This document shows, piece by piece, positions 17,856 to 26,429 of a stretch of 64,000 nt of DNA. The position numbers and the translations under genes are program-made. This stretch comes from Tenacibaculum adriaticum (GTDB lineage: Bacteria > Bacteroidota > Bacteroidia > Flavobacteriales > Flavobacteriaceae), in contig NZ_VNIA01000003.1 of NCBI RefSeq assembly GCF_008124875.1, forward strand, positions 186,001-250,000. The letters run 5' to 3'. Position 1 is the stretch's first letter. Every line of letters begins with the position of its first letter. The notes below the pieces were generated by a model that saw nothing but the letters and a program-made list of their open reading frames with translations, searched no databases and was not told where the DNA came from.

Positions 17856-18728
17856 TTATAGAGGATTAACAGTATATACATAACCGTTTACAACCTCTAT
17901 CTCAGCAGCAATTATAGTTGTAGGAGCTGTGTCTGTAGTAAAACCTGAATAAACAAAACTTGTAGCTTCAATATTGTACTCTTGAGAGTATGTTATTGTT
18001 ACAGGTACAGGACCATTAGCATTTAGATCAACAAAAGGGTTTTCATACAAATCTAAAGCAAGTAAGTATTTACCATCTGCTAAACCAGAAATAGTACCAC
18101 TTTCAGGACAAGAGGCGGTTGCAGCAGTATAATCAACTAAACCACCAGTTTCTGTCAATAAAACAACATCAATATCAATATCACATAAATCAATTGTTAC
18201 TTGACCTACACTAGCAGTATATGTAAATTCTCCAGACCAATCTGCTGTAACTTCTAAAACATCATTAATATAGTCATCAGACATTGAAATCTTTAAAGTT
18301 TCACTTCCTTTAAAGTTTTGCTCATTGGCTCCAATAGACAATGTTAATGTTTCATTAGGTTCTGCATTTCCTGTTTTATAAACAGTAACCGTACCACTAC
18401 CAGATGTAGATCCAGCAGGTATTAAAATATAACCACTTGTTTCAAAATCAGAATGCTCTACAGATGTTCCACCAATTTGTTTTATGTCAAGTACTAAATC
18501 TGCTTGAACAGCTTCAGTAATTGAAGCTTCTATTGTATAAGTAAGACCATCATCTTCTGGGATGTCATTTTCTGATGTAGTTATATCAAACCCATTAGCT
18601 GAAGTAATCGTAACAGTAGGAGCTACATATTCTAATGTACTAGCACCAGTGTATTTATCGTCATCACAAGCTACCATTAATGCTAAGGCACCAATAGCAA
18701 AAGTTGCTTTTAAAAATTTATATTTCAT
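17856..18728 (-). CDS. Surface lipoprotein with Calx-beta-like region, SusCD operon gene 4
   Basis: The 290-residue protein has a lipoprotein signal ending LALMVAC with lipidation at Cys21, followed by DDD, a acidic stretch like the lipoprotein export signal of Bacteroidota. Residues about 60-150 resemble a Calx-beta motif: FETSGYILIPAGSTSGSGTV followed by NEPNETLTLSI. The C-terminal half has paired cysteines (LCDIDID; TASCPESG) and looks like another beta-sandwich. It is the last gene after susC, susD and another lipoprotein. By position it would be a surface-exposed SusE/F-like glycan- or peptide-binding partner. The ligand is unknown. Confidence 0.8.
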   Translation of the reverse strand: MKYKFLKATFAIGALALMVACDDDKYTGASTLEYVAPTVTITSANGFDITTSENDIPEDDGLTYTIEASITEAVQADLVLDIKQIGGTSVEHSDFETSGYILIPAGSTSGSGTVTVYKTGNAEPNETLTLSIGANEQNFKGSETLKISMSDDYINDVLEVTADWSGEFTYTASVGQVTIDLCDIDIDVVLLTETGGLVDYTAATASCPESGTISGLADGKYLLALDLYENPFVDLNANGPVPVTITYSQEYNIEATSFVYSGFTTDTAPTTIIAAEIEVVNGYVYTVNPL

Positions 18729-18750
18729 GTTCTTTTCTATTTATAAATTA

Positions 18751-19593
18751 TTATTGTCTTGTATACGTTGAAGTCCAAGAACCATCACGACTAGCCGACC
18801 AAGTTTGCGTATGTTCCATAGTTAGAACACCTGTTGCTTGATCCCAAGTACCTCCTTGTATATCTCCAATATCATAAGAGCCACCATTAGATCCATAATC
18901 TAAATCACCAGTTGGTTGAATTTTACCACAAACAACAGTTATGTTGGCTGAATTCAATAAACTAGTATTTCCTGTACATTGGTGTAACCAACCTCCATCA
19001 CCACTTCCAATATGCCAAGTTCCGTCAGCATTTTTAGAAATTGTAGTTGTAAAAGAAGGGTTACATGAGCTGTTAGTAACTAAATATGTTCCTGTTAAAT
19101 CTGCAGAACAGTTTATAGTTACATTAAAAGTACCTTCTGTACTCGCAGCATAAAAAACACCATCAGGAGTTGTCATTTTAGTTTTAAATGTAATAACGTC
19201 ACCAATTCTAAGGTTAGCTTCTTCTAATCCTAGATCATCTATATAATCTGCAAGAGTTGTGTAACTTATATTTATAGGAAGTGTTGCAGAAGAAGCAACT
19301 ACAACTTCACTACCTCCATTATAAGTTTTTACAACCTCATAATTACTTACATTATCACCCCCTGTTGCTAAATCAACGGTAAGGTTTAATTCTGTATCAG
19401 AAAAGATAACTTGTGAATTCTCTAAATCATCAGAATCAACTGCTGATCCTAAAAGTTTACCTTCAGAAGAATCTGCTATAGTTACTATAGCTCCGTGTCC
19501 GATAGTACCTACAGTACCATTCTCTTCACTATCACATGAATAAAGTAAGGTTACTGCAGTTAATATGTATAATAAATTTTTTATTTTTTTCAT
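18751..19593 (-). CDS. Surface lipoprotein, SusCD operon gene 3
   Basis: The 280-residue protein carries a lipoprotein signal (LTAVTLLYSC, Cys20) with an acidic DSEEN directly behind it, favouring surface export. Residues 60-160 look like one beta-sandwich (LNLTVDLATGGDNVSNYEVVK). The C-terminal half has four cysteines (NCSADLTG, SSCNPS, LHQCTGN, VVCGK) and many Trp/Gly turns such as DGGWLH and GGTWDQATG. I do not recognise the family. It follows susD by 12 bp and precedes the Calx-beta lipoprotein by 22 bp, so it belongs to the operon as an accessory binder. Confidence 0.8.
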   Translation of the reverse strand: MKKIKNLLYILTAVTLLYSCDSEENGTVGTIGHGAIVTIADSSEGKLLGSAVDSDDLENSQVIFSDTELNLTVDLATGGDNVSNYEVVKTYNGGSEVVVASSATLPINISYTTLADYIDDLGLEEANLRIGDVITFKTKMTTPDGVFYAASTEGTFNVTINCSADLTGTYLVTNSSCNPSFTTTISKNADGTWHIGSGDGGWLHQCTGNTSLLNSANITVVCGKIQPTGDLDYGSNGGSYDIGDIQGGTWDQATGVLTMEHTQTWSASRDGSWTSTYTRQ

Positions 19594-19605
19594 GATTTAA
19601 ATTAT

Positions 19606-21021
19606 TTATCTAATAGATGTTGTTAATAAATCAGCTCCTTGAGCGGCAACAGCTTCGTTGTAGTTTGTAGCATTTAATGATTCCTCATCTGTTGGATAAA
19701 GAAATCTAGAAGGCACTTCATCTATAACACCATTAATTGCTGGTGTAAGAGCAGGAACTCCAGTTCTTCTCCATTCAGCCCAACCTTCTAAAGGTTGCAT
19801 AAATAGAGCAATGTATTCTTGCTGAGCAATTTGTTTTAAACCATCAGTACCACCTGAATAAGAGGTAGGGTATAAACCAATAGAAAGACCATTACTTGCA
19901 AATGAAGAAACAATACCATTTTTATAATGCTCTGCAGCAGAAGTATTAATCCATCCTTTTTCAGCCGCTTCTGCTAATAAAAATTGTAACTGAGAATAAG
20001 TCATAAAGTAAGCATAAGCTTCAGCTTTTACATATTCAGTTCCAATTTGAGAAGCTTCTAGAGGAAAGTCAACACCAGGCTCATTTAATCCTGGAGGTAA
20101 ACCTACATATTCTCCATCTCCATTTTTCTTAGCATAAACCTCTAATCGTTTATCATAAAAACCTAAATCTGTACCATCAAGCATGTGTACAAGTTTTTCT
20201 CCAACAGCCCATTCTCCTTCTCTAGAAAGTTCAACTATACCTTCAAAATAAGGGTTAGCATTAGGTGTAGAAGATAAATATTTAAGCTTAGCTTCATCAG
20301 AATTTGAAGCAAATACATTATTTAATAAAGATGGTAATAAATCAGTATGATCAAAATCTGGTAATCCTTGTCCTCTAACTATAACTCTAACTAATAAAGA
20401 GTTAGCGAATTGCTTCCATTTAGATAAATCACCACCATATATAAAGTCTTGAGAAGCTTCAATACTACCATTAACATTAATCATATCACTGGCTTCAGTT
20501 AATTCTTTAACTAACTCATTATAAATAGTTGAAGGAGAATCGTATTTTGGATAAAAACTACCGTTTTTACCTTTAATAGCTTCTGTATAAGGAGCATATC
20601 CCCAAGCGTCAGTTATTGCTTGGAAATTATGAGCTTTCAAAATTTTACAAACAGCAACTAAGTTAGTATTCCCTTCTACAATTGCTAAATCTTGCATATC
20701 ATCAATTTTATTAATATTTAAATAAAATGCGTTCCATAAAGAACCGATACTAGATCTAGATACATCATACTTATCACCATCATTGTATTGAGGTTTAGAT
20801 AAGTGTTGTGTCCAATTTCCTGCATAACCACCAGCAATCCCTACATTGTTAATAAGGTTTGCATTTGTTCTCAAAATCCCCCCTAAAAAGAAATCAGCAG
20901 GTGCTTCTGTAGGAGCACTAGGATTTGTGTTAGTTTCTTCAAAATCTCCATCGCAACTAGTACACATCAAAGAGATGAATATGCTGAAAGCGATAAGTTT
21001 TATTTGTTTTATTTTTTTCAT
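19606..21021 (-). CDS. SusD/RagB family nutrient-binding lipoprotein (SusD-like_2 type)
   Basis: The 471-residue protein is an outer-membrane lipoprotein: the signal ends ISLMCTSC (Cys23) followed by DGDFEE. The start of the mature part, ETNTNPSAPTEAPADFFLGGIL, is typical of the SusD-like_2 family. It has helical TPR-like stretches (FLLAEAAEKGWINTSAAEHYKNGI) and the C-terminal EYIALFMQPLEGWAEWRRTGVPAL motif. It forms the lid over the SusC barrel and captures the ligand. The gene is 11 bp downstream of susC. SusD-like_2 members occur with peptide as well as glycan uptake, and no glycoside hydrolase or peptidase is nearby to decide. Confidence 0.92.
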   Translation of the reverse strand: MKKIKQIKLIAFSIFISLMCTSCDGDFEETNTNPSAPTEAPADFFLGGILRTNANLINNVGIAGGYAGNWTQHLSKPQYNDGDKYDVSRSSIGSLWNAFYLNINKIDDMQDLAIVEGNTNLVAVCKILKAHNFQAITDAWGYAPYTEAIKGKNGSFYPKYDSPSTIYNELVKELTEASDMINVNGSIEASQDFIYGGDLSKWKQFANSLLVRVIVRGQGLPDFDHTDLLPSLLNNVFASNSDEAKLKYLSSTPNANPYFEGIVELSREGEWAVGEKLVHMLDGTDLGFYDKRLEVYAKKNGDGEYVGLPPGLNEPGVDFPLEASQIGTEYVKAEAYAYFMTYSQLQFLLAEAAEKGWINTSAAEHYKNGIVSSFASNGLSIGLYPTSYSGGTDGLKQIAQQEYIALFMQPLEGWAEWRRTGVPALTPAINGVIDEVPSRFLYPTDEESLNATNYNEAVAAQGADLLTTSIR

Positions 21022-21032
21022 TTTCTATTCTT

Positions 21033-24000
21033 TTAAAATTTAACATTTAAATTTAAACTAATACTTCTTGTAGGTGGAATTTGAGAATATTCAAGACCTT
21101 GTGTTCCAATACTGTTACCAAAAGAAGTTTCAGGGTCAATATGAGGTACTTTTTTATATAAAATAGCTACATTTCTAATAGATGCACCAATTGAGATTGC
21201 ATCTACTCCTGTATTTTCTATAAGGCTACTTTTAAAAGCATAGCTTAATGAAAGTTCTCTCCACTTAATAAAAGAAGCATCATATATACCAGCTTCACCA
21301 ATAGCTTGGCTGTATGTTGATGAATTGAAATCTTTTGCAGTTACTAAAATATTGTTTGGAACATAAGTATTAGTGGTAGGATCTAACATAACTCCATCAC
21401 CAACTATACCTGTTTCACGACCTTCTAAAGTTTCTTTTAATACACCTGTTAATCTACCCCATGTATTTGTTTGTGAATAAATTTCACCTCCTTTTTTACC
21501 ATCAAAAAGTGTTGATAAAGAAAAACCTTTGTATGAAGCATTAAAAGAGATACCTGCTGTCCAATCTGCAGTAGAATTACCTAATACAGCATTACCTCCT
21601 TGGGTAGGTTTACCGTCTTTAAAAATAATATTTCCTTCATCATCTCTGGCAAAAGTAGTACCATATAAAACACCTACAGGTTGTCCTTCTCTAGCTTGTG
21701 TACTAACATTCCAATAAGTAGCATAGTTAAGAACACCGTTATTAGTTGTAGGATCATCATCAATGTTATTAACTTCATTATCATTTTGACCAAAATTAAT
21801 AGTAGTAGAAAGTTTAAAACCATCGTCTACATTATCAAATATTTTAGCACCTAAAGTTAATTCAATCCCTTTATTTGTAATAGTTGCTGCGTTATCCCAA
21901 ACACTAGAATAACCAGAAGAGTTAGGTAGGTTCTTTTGTAGAATAACGTCCTCTGTTTTCTTGTCGTAATAAGTAAATCCTAAGTTAACTCTATTTCTGA
22001 ATAAACGAGTATCTAAACCAAATTCAACCTCTTTTGTATCTTGATTTTTAATATTTGGATTCCAAAGGGTAGATTGTATTTGTAATATTGGAGTAGTACC
22101 CCAAGATTCTGGACTATACTCATAAGAAGGTGTAATTGAGTATGGAGATAAAGGTCCTGCATCCCCTACTTTAGACCATCCTCCTCTTAATTTTAAATAA
22201 GAAAAAGTTTCACCCATATCTACCATGTCTGATATAATTGCACTCAAAGATACAGCAGGATAGAAAAAGTTATTATTATCTACAGGTAATACACTAGCCC
22301 AGTCATTACGTCCTGAAAATTCTAAAAATAAATAATCTTTATAACTTAATGACCCAAAACCGAATAAACTGTTAATTTCTCTTTTACTAATATACTCGCT
22401 TACTACTGGAGTAACACCATCTTTTGCGTTAGCAAGAGTATATAAATCTGACAATTGTAAACCGCTAATACCTCTGTATGAGTATTCATAATCATTTGAC
22501 ATACTATTACCACCAAAATTAAGAGATAAATTTAAATCTTCATTAATATCAGTATTATATGATAAAAGTAATTCTGTGTTTATTTCTGTTCTATTTCTAA
22601 TGATTTCTCTATAATAACCATCAGGATTACCAGAAGTTCCTTTAGCAGCTCTTCTTGTTTGTTTATCTCTAAAAGTATCAATACCAGTTCTTAAAGCTAA
22701 TTTAAATTCATCAGATATTTGATATCCAATATTAAAGTTACCGAAAAATCTAGTCTTATCTTGAGTGTTTGTGTTGTTATCTAACATCCAATAAGGATTG
22801 TTATTGTATGCTTGATTCCAGTTAACAGGAGTACCTGCATTATTTCCAGTTTCAACTAAAGGTAAGTTTTGGTAATCTTTTAAATCAGCCCAATTTACTT
22901 GTCTTCCTCCCCAAACTAATTGAGAGATAACGTTATTATTATCAGCTGTATCATAACCAGTAGAAGGAGAGTTGTCACTTTCTGTTACGACATAGTTAGC
23001 AGAGAAACCTGCATCCCATTTTTCAGATAATTGAAAATTCACATTACCACCGAAATTCTTTTTATTTAAGTCAGTATTATGTAAAATTCCTTTATCATCC
23101 ATTTGACCAATTGATAAACGATATGTTGCTTTGTCTGTACCTCCAGATAAAGAGATGTTATTAACAGTTGTTATACCTGTATTATAAAAATCTTTAACAG
23201 CATCTGGTGCAGAAACCCAAGGTTTTGGTTGCCCATCAAAAGAATCCCATTGAACAAACTCTAATCCAACGTCTAATGGTGGTCCCCAACTTTCATCTAA
23301 ACCACCTAAACCTGTAGTCAAAGCGTTAGAATTACCGTAACCATCAACATATTTAAATAAATATGGGTTGTTTCCTTGACCGTATGAATTTTGATAATCA
23401 GGGAAAATGTATGCATTGTTAAAAGAAACAGTTGAATTTATTGATATTCCTAATTTTTCAGATGTTGTTCCTTTTTTAGTTGTTATAACAATAACCCCAT
23501 TAGCTCCTCGCATTCCATATAAAGCAGTTGCTGCTCCACCTTTTAAAACGTTCATGCTCTCAATATCCTCTTGGTTTACATCAGCCATACCATTTTGGGT
23601 ATCTACACCAGAGCTAGTTCCGTTAGAGCTACGACCATAAGAATTGTTATCTATAGGCACACCGTCAACTACAATTAAAGGTTGATCATTACCACTTAAA
23701 GTTGAAACACCTCTAATTGTTATTCTACTTGAAGAGTTAACAGAACCACCAGTACTAGTAACATTAATACCTGCTACTTTACCTGATAAAGCGTTTACAA
23801 TGTTTGTTGTCTTAACTTCTGTTAAATCTTTAGCTTTAACAACTTGTGCTGCATAACCAATAGATTTTTCAGATTTCTTAATACCTAAAGCAGTAACAAT
23901 AACTTCATCTAAAACATTATCACCAGTCATTTCAACATTAATTCTGTTAGAAGTACCAACAGTTTTTTCAACAGATTTCATTCCTACAAAACTAAAAACT

Positions 24001-24209
24001 AACACGTCTCCTGTTTTAGCATTTATAGAATAATTCCCATCAAAATCGGTTTCGGTACCACTTGCTGTACCTTTTTTTAGAATACTAACCCCAGGTAACG
24101 GTCCGGTTTCATCAGAAACAGTACCTGAAATTGTCTTGTCTTGTGCAAATGATATTTGCACAACCAACGCTAACAAGAGCGTTAAAATCCCATTAAACTT
24201 TGTTTTCAT
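21033..24209 (-). CDS. SusC/RagA family TonB-linked outer-membrane protein
   Basis: The 1058-residue transporter has a signal peptide (residues 1-22, ...VVQISFAQ) and a carboxypeptidase-regulatory-like domain (about 23-100; ISGTVSDETGPLPGVSILKKG). A TonB-box-like LDEVIVTALG follows. The plug (115-240) has IVNALSGKVAGI, ITIRGVSTL, PLIVVDGVPIDNN and YGMRGANGVIVITTKKG. The beta-barrel ends in the aromatic C-terminus SLNLNVKF. It imports ligands delivered by the SusD partner with TonB energy. The first about 90 residues are almost the same as in the second susC at 29270, including the untranslated stretch just upstream. Frame and length are intact. Confidence 0.95.
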   Translation of the reverse strand: MKTKFNGILTLLLALVVQISFAQDKTISGTVSDETGPLPGVSILKKGTASGTETDFDGNYSINAKTGDVLVFSFVGMKSVEKTVGTSNRINVEMTGDNVLDEVIVTALGIKKSEKSIGYAAQVVKAKDLTEVKTTNIVNALSGKVAGINVTSTGGSVNSSSRITIRGVSTLSGNDQPLIVVDGVPIDNNSYGRSSNGTSSGVDTQNGMADVNQEDIESMNVLKGGAATALYGMRGANGVIVITTKKGTTSEKLGISINSTVSFNNAYIFPDYQNSYGQGNNPYLFKYVDGYGNSNALTTGLGGLDESWGPPLDVGLEFVQWDSFDGQPKPWVSAPDAVKDFYNTGITTVNNISLSGGTDKATYRLSIGQMDDKGILHNTDLNKKNFGGNVNFQLSEKWDAGFSANYVVTESDNSPSTGYDTADNNNVISQLVWGGRQVNWADLKDYQNLPLVETGNNAGTPVNWNQAYNNNPYWMLDNNTNTQDKTRFFGNFNIGYQISDEFKLALRTGIDTFRDKQTRRAAKGTSGNPDGYYREIIRNRTEINTELLLSYNTDINEDLNLSLNFGGNSMSNDYEYSYRGISGLQLSDLYTLANAKDGVTPVVSEYISKREINSLFGFGSLSYKDYLFLEFSGRNDWASVLPVDNNNFFYPAVSLSAIISDMVDMGETFSYLKLRGGWSKVGDAGPLSPYSITPSYEYSPESWGTTPILQIQSTLWNPNIKNQDTKEVEFGLDTRLFRNRVNLGFTYYDKKTEDVILQKNLPNSSGYSSVWDNAATITNKGIELTLGAKIFDNVDDGFKLSTTINFGQNDNEVNNIDDDPTTNNGVLNYATYWNVSTQAREGQPVGVLYGTTFARDDEGNIIFKDGKPTQGGNAVLGNSTADWTAGISFNASYKGFSLSTLFDGKKGGEIYSQTNTWGRLTGVLKETLEGRETGIVGDGVMLDPTTNTYVPNNILVTAKDFNSSTYSQAIGEAGIYDASFIKWRELSLSYAFKSSLIENTGVDAISIGASIRNVAILYKKVPHIDPETSFGNSIGTQGLEYSQIPPTRSISLNLNVKF

Positions 24210-24909
24210 TGTGTAATTATTTGAATTAATTAAGCGCTAAAATCTTAATTTTATCTTAAATAAACAATTTTTTAACACAAAATATTAATGTTATTTATGG
24301 TAAGAAGGCAATCTTCTTTATTATTTATAGTTTTATTGATATTAATATTTAATTTGTTTTAAATAATAAGGCTTTTACTTGAAAAAAAAAGACCAATATA
24401 TCATTATGATTGGTAGTGTTTCTAGTTGTTTACTTGTCTTAGTTTATGATCAAGTTATTATAAATTTTCACTTTTTTATATAAAAGAAAGTTGAAACGTA
24501 TTTTTAGTTTTATAGCTAAGTGTTTTGTTTGTGTCTAGTTAGTGAAATGAGCAGGTGGCCCTATATGGGTAAGTAAATGAGAAAAGAGTTTAGGTATTAG
24601 ATTTTTAATTTAACTCAGGAAATATGGTATTGTAAAACAAATAGAAAAAAATAAAGACATATGTGTTGTTATTGTTTTAAAGATTGTTTGTGATAAGTGA
24701 ATAAAATGTTTTTAAATGTAAATAAATATCAAAAATTAAGTCTTTTGTGATGTCTTATAGTAGAATTATATAAAATAAGATACATAGTCTAATTAATTAT
24801 CAAAGTTTTTTTTGGGGATATGAGTGATAAAGTAGGTGTTTTTAATAGTGTTTCAAAGAATAATTTTATTTGCAAATTAAAAAAGTAGTTAACTTTTTAA
24901 TGCAATAAA
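24210..24909. other. Long intergenic region upstream of first susC
   Basis: The stretch between the two SusCD operons has no convincing gene on either strand. It must hold the promoter of the minus-strand susC. The 40 bases next to the start resemble those upstream of the second susC (shared ...TTAA..GCTAAAATC pattern). A possible minus-strand terminator at 24381-24414 (ATTGGT/ACCAAT stem followed by a run of T on that strand) would imply a short transcript above it. The rest is AT-rich and looks noncoding. Confidence 0.4.
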
Positions 24910-24937
24910 AAACCAGAATAAATTAATATTCTGGTTT
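24910..24937. terminator. Terminator of second SusCD operon
   Basis: AAACCAGAAT and ATTCTGGTTT form a 10-bp perfect stem with an 8-nt loop, 39 bp beyond the susD stop on the minus strand, with an A-run on the plus strand that becomes a U-tract. Confidence 0.75.
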
Positions 24938-24975
24938 AATTTATTTAAAACTATTACCTGTTTTAAAAGATATGT

Positions 24976-26415
24976 TTAATTAAAGGGTAAAACTAGATTT
25001 GAAGTTTTGTTTTGAACTAGAATTTTATTAAGATTATGTTTTATTATTACTGTACCTGTGCCAGCATCATATGTAAAGTCGTCTAATTCTGCCTTGATTG
25101 AATCTATAAAAGGGGGTATTACTCTTGTTAGACCAGGGTTGTTTTCGTCAATGTTTGGATTTAATAATAATTCAGTTTCATGGATTACATATTTAATACC
25201 TAAGTCTATAACTCTTCTGCCCTCAGCTATAAAAACTTCTTGTCTAACTAAAAATAAAAGTTCTAAAGCTTCATCAATAGAAGCTAAGGCGTCTATATCT
25301 ACATCTGTAACAGAAGTTCCAGAAACAACAGGTACAGTCACAGTAGTGCTTCTATCAATAACAAGTCCAGTTTTAAAGTCAATATCACCCTCATATTTTA
25401 CAACTATGGATGAGTTATCTGGTCTAGATCCAGGATGGTCTTGATCTCTACCTTCAACAGTATCATCAATAGTTCTAGTATCTCTCGAATTTATTAATGT
25501 TAGCAAATTTTTTAATGTAGTTTGAGCTGCAGGTAAATCATTATCTGAAAGTTGAGCTTCGGCAATTATTAAATGTGCTTCTTCAGCCTTTAAAAAATAT
25601 AAAGGTTGATCAATATCATTTGATAAAAATGAATATTTAGGGTCTAAAAAATCTAACGAAGGTAAAGGTTGAAGATCGTCAAAAGTACCTCTGCCATATA
25701 AAGCAGCTTCCATGGTATTAGATGGGCCATTGGATTGGTCGTAAGCAACTTCCATTAATAAGGTTGCGTCTAAATTTAAAGCATCTTGTGCAGCTGTTAC
25801 AGCTTCTGCTTTATTACCTAAAGAATAATTAGCTCTTGCTATAGCCATGTGATAAGAAGCAGAATTTGATAATGATAAAGCTGTGTTAAAGCTTTCTATA
25901 GCCAGATTTAAGTTTTCTTCAGAAGATAAAGGAACGCCATTTGCTTCCGCTGGTAAAAAACTAAAGTATTCTCCAGCAAGTAAATGAGATATACCTTTAT
26001 AAAAGTTAAATTCTGCTAATGTATTATTAGAAGAGTTAATATCATTGGGAGCGACTCTATTTAGTCCAAATAAGGCCATTTCTCTTAATTTAGCTATGTC
26101 AAAATGTAACTGAGACATATCGGCATCTTGAAAATCAATATTAAGATTATCTAATAATTGATTGTAGAAAGTTTGAGTATTTTCATAATTGTCTGATGCT
26201 ATTTCAGATATAGTAACATATTCATTACTTAATTCAGCCATTTGTCTTTCAACTCCATATAACCAAGATTGAGCAGAGTTAGGTTGACCGATAATACTAG
26301 ATTCAGAAAGTTCGGGGTTTGTAACTTCTGTAAAATCGACTAATTCTTTTTCACAAGAAGAAAGGTTAATTCCCAGAAATATCACGAATATTATATGTAT
26401 ACGTTTTTTCATCAT
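24976..26415 (-). CDS. RagB/SusD family nutrient-binding lipoprotein
   Basis: The 479-residue protein (or 478 if the second of two adjacent ATGs is used) has a lipoprotein signal ending GINLSSC with Cys21 or Cys20 and the acidic follow-on EKELVDF. TPR-like helices are clear: GISHLLAGEYFSFLPAE, ASYHMAIARANYSLGNKAEAV and YFLKAEEAHLIIAEAQLSD. The C-terminus carries LLFLVRQEVFIAEGRRVIDLGI, the family's usual closing motif. It lies 14 bp after a susC that holds an internal TAA, so its transporter partner may be missing unless the stop is suppressed or is an error. The gene itself is intact. Confidence 0.9.
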   Translation of the reverse strand: MMKKRIHIIFVIFLGINLSSCEKELVDFTEVTNPELSESSIIGQPNSAQSWLYGVERQMAELSNEYVTISEIASDNYENTQTFYNQLLDNLNIDFQDADMSQLHFDIAKLREMALFGLNRVAPNDINSSNNTLAEFNFYKGISHLLAGEYFSFLPAEANGVPLSSEENLNLAIESFNTALSLSNSASYHMAIARANYSLGNKAEAVTAAQDALNLDATLLMEVAYDQSNGPSNTMEAALYGRGTFDDLQPLPSLDFLDPKYSFLSNDIDQPLYFLKAEEAHLIIAEAQLSDNDLPAAQTTLKNLLTLINSRDTRTIDDTVEGRDQDHPGSRPDNSSIVVKYEGDIDFKTGLVIDRSTTVTVPVVSGTSVTDVDIDALASIDEALELLFLVRQEVFIAEGRRVIDLGIKYVIHETELLLNPNIDENNPGLTRVIPPFIDSIKAELDDFTYDAGTGTVIIKHNLNKILVQNKTSNLVLPFN

Positions 26416-26429
26416 TTTCTCTTTTATTA

